Assembly (NCBI GenBank): GCA_019751815.1
Contig: JAIEMW010000001.1
Span: 318,197 to 382,196, forward strand
Reading direction: 5' to 3'
From: Cyanobacteriota bacterium
GTDB taxonomy: Bacteria; Cyanobacteriota; Vampirovibrionia; Vampirovibrionales; Vampirovibrionaceae
DNA length: 64,000 nucleotides
Position numbers and translations under genes: made by a program. Of the stretch, positions 43,965-52,303 are shown in pieces. Each line of letters starts with the position of its first letter. The first letter of the stretch is position 1. Below the pieces are notes generated by a model that did not search any database, was not told the origin of the DNA, and saw only the letters and a program-made list of their open reading frames with translations.

Positions 43965-45767
43965 ATGTCTGTAGTCACACCCACCAAAATTCGTAATATC
44001 GCCATTATCGCTCACGTTGATCATGGAAAAACCACCCTGGTGGACACCATGTTTCAACAAAGCGGTATTTACCGCTCCCATGAGACAGTGACTGAGCGCG
44101 CGATGGACTCTCACGATCTCGAACGGGAACGCGGCATTACCATTTTGGCGAAGAATACCGCGATCCCCTATAAAGACGCAAAAATCAACATTGTGGACAC
44201 GCCTGGACACGCCGATTTCTCGGGTGAAGTAGAACGAGTCCTCACCATGGTGGACGGTGCGCTACTGGTGGTGGATGCCGTAGAAGGTCCTATGCCGCAA
44301 ACCCGTTTTGTGCTTCGTAAAGCGCTAGAGCGTGGTTTAAAGATTCTGGTGGTGATTAATAAAATGGATCGACCCGCCGCGGATCCTGAGCGTGTGGTCG
44401 ATCAGGTCTTGGATTTATTTATCGAACTGGGTGCCGATGACCATCAACTGCATTTCCCCGTGGTCTATGCCTGCGGTCTTCAAGGAACAGCAGCACTTTC
44501 GCCAAAAGACCCCTTTGAAGATTTGGCTCCTTTGTTTGAAACCATTATGAAGGAAGTCCCTTCTCCCCCATCAGACAGAGAGGGCTCCCTGCAGCTTCAA
44601 GTTTCCACCCTGGACTACAACGATTACCTCGGCCGTATTTTGATTGGCCGTATTCACAGAGGCGTGATTCGCTCTGGACAGGCACTTGCGCTGGTAACTC
44701 GGGACGGAAGCACTAAAAACCATCGAGTGAGTAAACTCTTTGGCTTCCAGGGTTTACAAAGACTCGAAGTCAATGAAGCGAGTGCGGGTGATATTGTTGC
44801 TGTGGCAGGGATTGATGATGCTCAAATAGGGGAAACACTAACCTCAATTGAGAACCCTGAACCCTTGCCCCTGATTGATATTGATGAGCCAACCCTACAG
44901 ATGACGTTTTCGGTCAACAACAGTCCTTTTGCGGGGCAAGAGGGCAAGTTTGTCACCTCTCGCCATCTCAAAGACCGTCTATGGAAAGAGGCCAAAACCA
45001 ATGTAAGTCTATGGGTAGCTCCCGGAGATACCCCAGAACAATTTACGGTACGTGGGCGTGGGGAACTTCATTTAACCATTTTGATCGAGACCATGCGCCG
45101 AGAAGGCTACGAATTCCAGGTGAGTCAACCCGAAGTGTTGACCAAAACTGAGAATGGTGAGCTGAAAGAACCCTACGAACTGCTCATGTTGGATGTTCCA
45201 GAGACTGCCACAGGCTCTTGCATTGAGCGCTTATGCGAGCGTCGAGGCGAGATGCGCAATATGCAGTCTGAAAGTGGTCGTACGATGCTGGAGTTTATCA
45301 TTCCAGCCAGAGGTTTACTGGGGTTCCGTAGTGAGTTTATTCGTCTGACTCGGGGGCAAGGGACGATGAGCCATGCTTTTGCCCATTATGCCCCTTGGGC
45401 CGGTGATATTGGAAACTTGCGGAACGGGGCACTGGTGGCCCATGAGACGGGAGATTCCACCGCGTACGCCTTAAAGAATATGGAAGACCGGGGGACCTTT
45501 TTTATTACGCCTCGAACCAAAGTTTACCGAGGAATGGTTTTGGGAGAGCACAACCGAGGCAATGACCTGGTGGTGAATGTCTGCAAGGCCAAAAAATTGA
45601 CCAACATGCGCAGCGCAAGCGCTGAAGTACTGGAAGTTTTGTCGACTCCAGTCGATTTGACCTTGGAGTTTGGTCTTGATTTTATTGGGGGAGATGAACT
45701 GATGGAAGTGACGCCCAAAAGTATTCGACTCCGAAAGTGTGATCTCGACTTTAAGCGCGCGACTTAG
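43965..45767 (+). CDS. typA: Ribosome-associated GTPase TypA/BipA
   Basis: BipA is a translational GTPase related to EF-G that helps 50S ribosome assembly, mainly under stress or cold. The 600-residue protein has the G motifs [11 protein letters not shown], the switch region [23 protein letters not shown] and NKMD, then the translation-factor barrel and EF-G-like domains. The BipA-specific C-terminal domain includes [10 protein letters not shown] and [22 protein letters not shown]. Length is normal. Confidence 0.96.
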   Translation: MSVVTPTKIRNIAIIAHVDHGKTTLVDTMFQQSGIYRSHETVTERAMDSHDLERERGITILAKNTAIPYKDAKINIVDTPGHADFSGEVERVLTMVDGALLVVDAVEGPMPQTRFVLRKALERGLKILVVINKMDRPAADPERVVDQVLDLFIELGADDHQLHFPVVYACGLQGTAALSPKDPFEDLAPLFETIMKEVPSPPSDREGSLQLQVSTLDYNDYLGRILIGRIHRGVIRSGQALALVTRDGSTKNHRVSKLFGFQGLQRLEVNEASAGDIVAVAGIDDAQIGETLTSIENPEPLPLIDIDEPTLQMTFSVNNSPFAGQEGKFVTSRHLKDRLWKEAKTNVSLWVAPGDTPEQFTVRGRGELHLTILIETMRREGYEFQVSQPEVLTKTENGELKEPYELLMLDVPETATGSCIERLCERRGEMRNMQSESGRTMLEFIIPARGLLGFRSEFIRLTRGQGTMSHAFAHYAPWAGDIGNLRNGALVAHETGDSTAYALKNMEDRGTFFITPRTKVYRGMVLGEHNRGNDLVVNVCKAKKLTNMRSASAEVLEVLSTPVDLTLEFGLDFIGGDELMEVTPKSIRLRKCDLDFKRAT

Positions 45768-45802
45768 GTCTCTTTCTTTTGAATGATCCCCAGGGGGTGA
45801 TT

Positions 45803-48595
45803 GTGATTCCCAAACAGCAGCGTGACGATATTTATTTATTTCGCATTGGCTTATTTCGCCGCATGGATTCTTCTGCCAGCGCCTTGGCTCGCTTGTTAAG
45901 CGGACTTTTGCTGCTTGCTCTGAGCTTAAACGGTTTTTCTGCTGTGGCACTAGCAGCCCAAAATACGGACAAGCGTCCCACCACAGAGGTTAGTCCCCAG
46001 GTCATTCCATTTGAACCAGGGAAGATTTATCAAGCGCCTAAAGCTATTCCTGATAACAAATCGCCAGAAAAACAATCCAATCCAAAACTATCAATACAAC
46101 CCCCCTCCTTACCTTCCTCAAAAGCCAATCCGGTAAAGCTATCAAGTCCGGCTCTCGCTCAGAAAGCTACCCCAATCACCCCTCCAGTAAAGCCTCAGGC
46201 AGCAGCTATTATGAAGCAACCCCTTATTAAGCAATTACCACCTTTAGCCCCACTGAGACAAGTTGAGAAGGCCCCGAGTCCGGTTGCTGCTCAACCGAGC
46301 CTTTCAATCAAAAAGTGGAATGCTCAGCCCGCCCTGGTGAAAACAGAGCTCCCAAAATCAGACATTAAGAAGCCAGCGCCTGTGAGAACAGAGCCCCTAA
46401 AATCAGACATTAAGAAGCCAGCGCCTGTGAGAACAGAGCCCCTAAAATCAGACATTAAGAAGCCAGAGCCTGTGAAAACAGAGCTCCCAAAATCAGACAT
46501 TAAGAAGCCAGAGCCTGTGAAAACAGAGCTCCCAAAATCAGACATTAAGAAGCCAGAGCTGGTGAAAACAGAGCTCCCAAAATCAGACATTAAGAAGCCA
46601 GAGCCTGTGAAAACAGAGCCTCAAAAATCTGAACCTGTTAAACCTGATACGACTCAATCAGACACCCAAGAGCCGACGATAAAAGAACCTGAAGTCAAAA
46701 ACACACCATCATCACAGAGTATTCAGTTTAGTAACAACATTGATTCCATTGATCCCAATGCGGAAAATAACCCAAAGGGTTCTAAATCCCAAGGTTTTCG
46801 AGGCGAAAATCAGTTGGTTGTATACAGTTCCTCTTCTGGTGAGCATACAGGAACCAATAAAGCCGGCACAGAAGCCATTGTGGTCAATAATATTGTCACA
46901 GAACTCAAGTCAGGTAATTCTCCTATTCCTAATAATGGCTTTGTGGTCAGCGGGCACGGATCTTCAGCACAGTGGATACGACGAATCATCAAGCGCGGGG
47001 CCACGATCCAAGTCAACCCAGACAGTAAGCTCCTGACCGTCGAAATTACCCCCCGCGTCTATTTTAATCAGATTGAAACAGATTTAGAGCGGATTACAGC
47101 GCTCAGTCCTGAAGAAAGAGGGACGCGGCAAGCGTCGCTTACGGCGGTGATGGGGCAGATTGAAGACTGTCAAATTCGTTTAAAACAACTGATCCCTGGC
47201 GGCAAGGTAACCCCCTTGGTGCTAGAAACCTTTCAGGAATGTCGCCGTTTGGTGAATCAAGCCTATATTCAGGTGGTGAGTTCAAATCCTAATGAGTTTC
47301 GGGGTATTTGGGTGAGGCCGCTTCAGAATTCCTCAGCTGAGATACAGCACATCATTGCCGATCTCAAAGCACTCAAGATTCACGATATTTTTCTGGAAAC
47401 CTATTACCAGGGAAAAACCATTTATCCCAGCCAAGTCATGCAGGATTACGGTCTGCCCAAGCAACACCGACAATTTGAGGGGACCGACATCCTAAAAGAA
47501 TGGATTGAGGCGGCCCATGCACAGGGGCTTCGCGTGCACACCTGGGTTCAAGTCTTTTTTGCGGGCAATCAGCAGGATTCTATGGATTCGCTCAGTGATT
47601 TGCTGGCTAAGTATCCCGATTGGCGAAATGTCCAATATGCTGCTAGAAACCAAACAGTGCCTGTTCCTTCGAGCATTGAGACAGGGCATTTCTTCTTAGA
47701 CCCGGCCCACCCTCAGAGTCGTCAGTTCTTAACCCAGCTGATGCAAGAGATCGTCAGTCGCTATCATCCGGACGGGATTAATTTCGACTATATCCGCTAT
47801 CCAGAAAGCGCAAAGCCTGGAACAGCAAATTATCTGGACACTACATGGGGCTACACTGCTTCAGCCCAAAAGGCGTTTCCGGCGTATGTTACCTGGGTCA
47901 GGCAACAATTAAAGACACTTCAGCAAACAGAGCAAAGTCGGATTCAAAGCTGGGTCCAGTCTCATCAATATTTCCCTCCTATGGTCATTTCTCCCCCCAC
48001 ACCACTGAATCCAGCGTCTTATAGCCCGGCCTCTCAAAAAACACTGGCTGGCCTGGGGTTAACCAGCAATCTTTTGGTCACACTCCAAAAAGACGGTGAA
48101 GAGGCAGCACTGATAAAAGTAGATCCCTTTATGCTCACACCTTCTGAACCAATGTGGCCGCTTTGGATCCGCTGGCGACGGTCTCAAGTGACGAGCTGGC
48201 TGAAGCAAACTCAGGCGGAGTTGAAGAAACTACAACCGAACCTGACTGTCTCTACGGTCGTCTTTCCCTTGAGTGACCCTGAGAGTACGGTGAAACTTCA
48301 GAGTTGGCCTCAGTGGGTGAAAGAAGGCTTGGTGGACGCTCTCACCCCGATTGGGTTAAATCCAACACCCAGTGGCGTGTTTCAGGACGGGCTTAACTTT
48401 CTGAATCAAACCCAGGGGAAAGTACCCGTTTACGCAGGTATATTCGGGATTTATAACCGCTACGACCCTGTGGATGTGGTTGCACAAATCGATGCTGTTC
48501 ACCGGGCTGGGCTGGCTGGGGTGGTTTTGTTTGAATATTCTCGGCTGAAAGATGAATACCGAGACGCACTGAAACAAGGACCATTCCGAGAATAG
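45803..48595 (+). CDS. Secreted GHL10-type glycoside hydrolase with Lys/Pro repeat linker
   Basis: A protein of about 930 residues: a signal-like hydrophobic segment ending in SAVALAAQ, a Pro/Lys/Ser-rich linker of about 280 residues, then a GHL10 (DUF187) TIM-barrel domain from about residue 500. That domain begins FRGIWVRPLQNS and shows HTWVQVFF and DGINFDYIRYPESAK. GHL10 proteins are thought to act on surface polysaccharides. The linker holds six perfect-frame 15-residue repeats (46337-46606). The start is GTG 45803, with AGGGGG 5 bases upstream; ATG 45863 would give a more typical signal peptide but lacks a site. It follows typA by 35 bases. Confidence 0.82.
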   Translation: MIPKQQRDDIYLFRIGLFRRMDSSASALARLLSGLLLLALSLNGFSAVALAAQNTDKRPTTEVSPQVIPFEPGKIYQAPKAIPDNKSPEKQSNPKLSIQPPSLPSSKANPVKLSSPALAQKATPITPPVKPQAAAIMKQPLIKQLPPLAPLRQVEKAPSPVAAQPSLSIKKWNAQPALVKTELPKSDIKKPAPVRTEPLKSDIKKPAPVRTEPLKSDIKKPEPVKTELPKSDIKKPEPVKTELPKSDIKKPELVKTELPKSDIKKPEPVKTEPQKSEPVKPDTTQSDTQEPTIKEPEVKNTPSSQSIQFSNNIDSIDPNAENNPKGSKSQGFRGENQLVVYSSSSGEHTGTNKAGTEAIVVNNIVTELKSGNSPIPNNGFVVSGHGSSAQWIRRIIKRGATIQVNPDSKLLTVEITPRVYFNQIETDLERITALSPEERGTRQASLTAVMGQIEDCQIRLKQLIPGGKVTPLVLETFQECRRLVNQAYIQVVSSNPNEFRGIWVRPLQNSSAEIQHIIADLKALKIHDIFLETYYQGKTIYPSQVMQDYGLPKQHRQFEGTDILKEWIEAAHAQGLRVHTWVQVFFAGNQQDSMDSLSDLLAKYPDWRNVQYAARNQTVPVPSSIETGHFFLDPAHPQSRQFLTQLMQEIVSRYHPDGINFDYIRYPESAKPGTANYLDTTWGYTASAQKAFPAYVTWVRQQLKTLQQTEQSRIQSWVQSHQYFPPMVISPPTPLNPASYSPASQKTLAGLGLTSNLLVTLQKDGEEAALIKVDPFMLTPSEPMWPLWIRWRRSQVTSWLKQTQAELKKLQPNLTVSTVVFPLSDPESTVKLQSWPQWVKEGLVDALTPIGLNPTPSGVFQDGLNFLNQTQGKVPVYAGIFGIYNRYDPVDVVAQIDAVHRAGLAGVVLFEYSRLKDEYRDALKQGPFRE
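46337..46606 (+). repeat. Six tandem 45-bp coding repeats
   Basis: Six adjacent 45-base units encode V-(K/R)-T-E-(L/P)-(P/L)-K-S-D-I-K-K-P-(A/E)-(P/L). The units are nearly identical in DNA, and a seventh degenerate unit begins at 46607. Copy number is likely to vary between strains by slippage or recombination. The unit length is a multiple of three, so changes keep the frame. Confidence 0.95.
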
Positions 48596-48614
48596 GCACG
48601 CTAATAAAGTTTGG

Positions 48615-49763
48615 CTAACTGTTTTTCTCGTAAACCAGCCGTGCGGCCTCTTGGATAATGGTGCGTGCTGTGTAGTCGTTATAGGGACGGTCTACTTGGA
48701 CTGCAATGGCGTAGCGCTTTCCATTGGGGAGGTAGATTAGGCCAACATCACCCAATGCCGTTCCAATATCCCCTGTTTTGTGAGCAATTACGACGTCAGC
48801 CGGCAATACAGCAGGGAGCAGTCGTTTGTTGTGTGTTCCGGTTAATATCGTCAGCCCCAACTGCCGACTGGTAGGGCTTAATAAAGGGCCATGATCGATA
48901 TTATTCAGCAAGGTGACCATCTCTCTCATGGAGATCGTATTGGTCCCTTCTAAATCGGGCAGGATATTGTTGATCTCCGTATGCTGGAGGCCGAGATCTT
49001 GCAGATTTTGGCGGACCCACTCACGTCCGCCCATATACGTCATCATCAGGTTGGTACAGGTGTTATCACTTGCCTGAATCATCTCTGTGGCTACGTGGTG
49101 CGAAGGGAATATCTGTCCGGCGGCCTGATATTGCAGATCCCCAGCGCCAGATGCCCTGTCCTCATCCAGAAAATGGATGGGGGTGGTGACACTGATTCTA
49201 CCCTCGTCTAAGTTTCTTAAATATTGAAACAGGACTGGGACTTTAATCATACTGGCAGCAGCAACGGGTTGATCACCGCCAATATTGACGTATTCCCCTG
49301 TCTGAGGGTTGTAATAAAACAGGTGTGTTTTAAACCGGGGTTCAAAAGACTGTACAACTTGCAAAAGGCGCGTTTTGAGCGCGTTATCTTCTTGAGTGAG
49401 AGAGAGGGGAATTAAGCGAGTTGGGGCTTTTACCGGCATCATGGTCCGGTGAAAGTAGTTGAGTTGATGTTCAATGTCTCCCAACAAGGGGGTATTCACT
49501 GCCTCGTAATTCAAATTAGACTGGGCTAAGTCTTCGCGAGAAGGGTTTTCCTGCGGGGCACTTTGTGCGGAAGGCCCTGAAAACAATAGCATGAGACCAC
49601 CAAAAATTGTGATAGCAGTAAGGACACCGCACAAGCCTACAAATTGAATTGCTTGCTTTCGGCGTTGAGCACGGTAACGCTCATAGCCAGAGGCTCTTCG
49701 AGACTGGGAGGCTGAAACAGTCGAGAAAGGTTGAAATTCTGTCACGCTAAAAAGGGACTCCAT
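48615..49763 (-). CDS. Membrane-anchored beta-lactamase-fold serine hydrolase
   Basis: A 382-residue protein with a cytoplasmic tail, one membrane segment (about 39-61) and a periplasmic domain of the class A beta-lactamase fold. The catalytic Ser171 and Lys174 (SMIK), S-D-N at 232-234 and K-T-G at 329-331 are all present. At the place of the deacylating Glu166 it has His261 (HTEINNILPD aligned by eye with EPELN), so it should not turn over beta-lactams well. It may act on peptidoglycan or bind beta-lactams. It is divergent from the bcsB-like genes. Confidence 0.8.
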   Translation of the reverse strand: MESLFSVTEFQPFSTVSASQSRRASGYERYRAQRRKQAIQFVGLCGVLTAITIFGGLMLLFSGPSAQSAPQENPSREDLAQSNLNYEAVNTPLLGDIEHQLNYFHRTMMPVKAPTRLIPLSLTQEDNALKTRLLQVVQSFEPRFKTHLFYYNPQTGEYVNIGGDQPVAAASMIKVPVLFQYLRNLDEGRISVTTPIHFLDEDRASGAGDLQYQAAGQIFPSHHVATEMIQASDNTCTNLMMTYMGGREWVRQNLQDLGLQHTEINNILPDLEGTNTISMREMVTLLNNIDHGPLLSPTSRQLGLTILTGTHNKRLLPAVLPADVVIAHKTGDIGTALGDVGLIYLPNGKRYAIAVQVDRPYNDYTARTIIQEAARLVYEKNS

Positions 49764-49808
49764 AAAAGACAGAAACGATTCGAGGCAAAACCACCGGGAT
49801 CTTCTATC

Positions 49809-49814
49809 ATTATA
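49809..49814 (-). promoter_or_regulatory. Probable -10 element of the serine hydrolase gene
   Basis: TATAAT on the minus strand about 45 bases before the start codon. No good -35 was found. Confidence 0.35.
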
Positions 49815-49966
49815 ACCTGTTTCACGTTAACTTGTTTTGCTGCGTTGATTTACTTTCCCGATTTGTTCCACTGTAAAAACTATGGCAAGATGAAGGGTGA
49901 AACGCTGCGATTTTAATGCGCGTGTTTCTGGATTCTTGTTTCTGGTTTTTGTGGACTGACTAAACG

Positions 49967-52291
49967 GTGTTTTGGCGTTATCTGGCATTGATGTTGCTGA
50001 TACTGGTGGGCTTAATGTCTCCAGTTGCTGCTGCTATGACCGCTGAAATCCCATTTGCACGCTTGGGTGTTGAAAAAACCGCGATGCTTCCCAGTATTCG
50101 CTCTCAGAGAGATTTGATTTTTACCAGGTCCAGAATTTGGCAGGTTCTTCCTGGCAGCCATTTAAAACTCGTATTCCATCACTCCAGTCGTCTTCTGCCA
50201 GATCGCTCTTATCTGGAAGTTTTGTTAAACGGCCGGGTGCTCAATCATACGACTCTTACCTCCTCAAATAGCACAGCCACAGTGCTCAACGTGCCACTCC
50301 CTCCGGCGTTGTTAAAAGATAAAAATACGCTTTCTATTCGGGTGGAACAACATTACCGCAATGAGTGTGAGGACCCGTTACACCAGGTTCTGTGGACCCA
50401 ATTGTTGCCTGAATCATCTCTGGTTTGGGAGTTTAATGAACTGCCCCCCAAGGTGGATCTGTCTTACTTCCCGTTTCCATTAATCGATCCCCTTGATCCC
50501 CGAACAGCCAACTTAGATTACGTACTGCCGGAGAAGCGACGCGCAATGGATGTGCAGGCGATGACCATTTTGCATACTTATTTGGCTGAATGGGCCGGCA
50601 AAGATCGAAGGATACAGGGACAGATTGAATCTAACATTGATAGTAGCAAGTCCCTCTTGCTGATAGGCTCTGCTGGAAGACTTTCCAACAGATTATCGCT
50701 TCTGAACCGGGTTTATTCTGTCGCTAATACTGTTCAGCTGGTCAATAATCAATGGGTTGAGCCGATTACCCGTACACCACTCTCTCCTGGAGAAGGACTG
50801 ATCATTTTTACACCGGATCCTGCCAACACGAAAAAGCTTTTGCTTGTGGCTTCGGGCAATGATGATGCGGGCGTTCTACAGGCTGTTAGAAGATTAGTCA
50901 GTATGCAATATGCTGAAAATAAGACCAAAGTTACTGGGATGAAAGGCCAAGTGTTTCGGGTCTCAGCCAGTGAGCCTTTTGACGAGATGAAAGGACAAAA
51001 AACCGCACTGGAAAATAGCCGTATTCTGGACGGTCAGGCAAGGTCATTGTCTGAATTAGGTTTCCCTACTCAGGTTGTCAGAAAATTAAACGCCCCACCG
51101 ATCACTTACGAAATTCCTGTGGCCACTTCTTTTGCAAAAGCAGACACACAACTACATTGGGAACTGCATTACGGGTATGCGTCTGGCTTAAATCCGGGTC
51201 TTTCTGCGATGGAAGTGCGATTGAATGACCGCAGTATTGCCAGTGTCCCTCTGGATAATCCGTATGGTGAGGAAGACAAAACCCTGTCCTTGCAGATTCC
51301 GTCAGAACTGATCAAACCCTTCAGCCGCTTTGTGGTCCAGTTTCACATGGCACCTGATAAAGATGATCGTTGTCATAACACGTTTGTGGACAATAGTTGG
51401 GGGCGAATTGATGGGAAACGCTCTCGCTTTACCTATCAAGGCCCGGCCCCAAATAGATTGCCTGATATCCAATTTCTAAAAGCCGCTGGTTATCCTTATA
51501 ATCAGTACCGAAATTTTTCTAGTTGGCATCTTCTCTTGCCGGAGAACCCATCATCGCAATTGCTCAATACCATACTGGCTATTTCTGGGCGTTTTGGCCG
51601 TTACAATGACTTTAAAGAGCCGCCGGACATGTCGGTGAGCTTTGCCTCTGATAATAATCAGCAAGAAAATCAACAAGAAAATCAACACTGGATGAGTTTT
51701 CTCACTGCAAAGAATGCTGGAGAAAAAGAGGCATCCCTGTTTTATTTCAATCCGAAAGCCCATGCTCAAATCCCCAGTCGCCAGTTATGGTTGCCCGATG
51801 CTGTCCAGGTTTGGGATGACGCAAATACTTCAGGTGTCTATGTGGAACAGAGCCGTCTATCGGGGCAGTCTCATCGCTTATGGACCCGCTGGTGGGTTAC
51901 AGATGAAGCATTGTGGCCAAAAGTCCAACACTTCTTTGAGTCTGACGAGCAGTTTAAGCACTTAGAGCAAGCTGTCATCGGTCAATTGAGAGACGACGGT
52001 CAGTTTCAACCTGCGGATAGTTCTCTGGTTTCGCTCCATGGACTGAGTGATAAACCCGGAGAACGACAGTGGTATCAAGGTCTTTTAGATGGATTTACAG
52101 GGATTCCTTGGGTGGGTGCTGCTTTTTCTGGATTGTTTGCCTGGTGTGCTTCTCTGCCAGGATGGCTCTGGTGGGTAGGCGGACTCGTCACCTTGGGTGT
52201 TTTTGTATTAATGGCTTTTGTAATGTTTTTAGGTGCCCGCGATGAAATGGATTTAAATGTTTCGGGTCCTGATAATAATGAAATTCAATAG
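49967..52291 (+). CDS. BcsB-like cellulose synthase regulatory subunit, copy 1
   Basis: A 774-residue protein with a signal peptide (MFWRYLALMLLILVGLMSPV), a long periplasmic region of jelly-roll type, and one C-terminal membrane segment (about 735-760). This is the layout of BcsB, the periplasmic partner of the cellulose synthase BcsA. Family-like motifs are LLPDRSYLEVLLNG, the CEDPLHQVLWTQLLPES block and a second LNPGLSAMEVRLND. No bcsA, bcsZ or bcsC lies in the window. The GTG start has no clear ribosome site. It is followed by a paralogue 12 bases later. Confidence 0.8.
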   Translation: MFWRYLALMLLILVGLMSPVAAAMTAEIPFARLGVEKTAMLPSIRSQRDLIFTRSRIWQVLPGSHLKLVFHHSSRLLPDRSYLEVLLNGRVLNHTTLTSSNSTATVLNVPLPPALLKDKNTLSIRVEQHYRNECEDPLHQVLWTQLLPESSLVWEFNELPPKVDLSYFPFPLIDPLDPRTANLDYVLPEKRRAMDVQAMTILHTYLAEWAGKDRRIQGQIESNIDSSKSLLLIGSAGRLSNRLSLLNRVYSVANTVQLVNNQWVEPITRTPLSPGEGLIIFTPDPANTKKLLLVASGNDDAGVLQAVRRLVSMQYAENKTKVTGMKGQVFRVSASEPFDEMKGQKTALENSRILDGQARSLSELGFPTQVVRKLNAPPITYEIPVATSFAKADTQLHWELHYGYASGLNPGLSAMEVRLNDRSIASVPLDNPYGEEDKTLSLQIPSELIKPFSRFVVQFHMAPDKDDRCHNTFVDNSWGRIDGKRSRFTYQGPAPNRLPDIQFLKAAGYPYNQYRNFSSWHLLLPENPSSQLLNTILAISGRFGRYNDFKEPPDMSVSFASDNNQQENQQENQHWMSFLTAKNAGEKEASLFYFNPKAHAQIPSRQLWLPDAVQVWDDANTSGVYVEQSRLSGQSHRLWTRWWVTDEALWPKVQHFFESDEQFKHLEQAVIGQLRDDGQFQPADSSLVSLHGLSDKPGERQWYQGLLDGFTGIPWVGAAFSGLFAWCASLPGWLWWVGGLVTLGVFVLMAFVMFLGARDEMDLNVSGPDNNEIQ

Positions 52292-52303
52292 GAGTTGATA
52301 TTC

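Noticed and set aside
46324..46590. Long repetitive open frame on the minus strand inside the GHL10 gene
   Set aside because: It is only the complement of the 45-bp coding repeat; it has no ribosome site and its ends match the repeat array.
46337..46606. Possible CRISPR-like array
   Set aside because: The 45-bp units are adjacent with no spacers and are in frame within a coding sequence.
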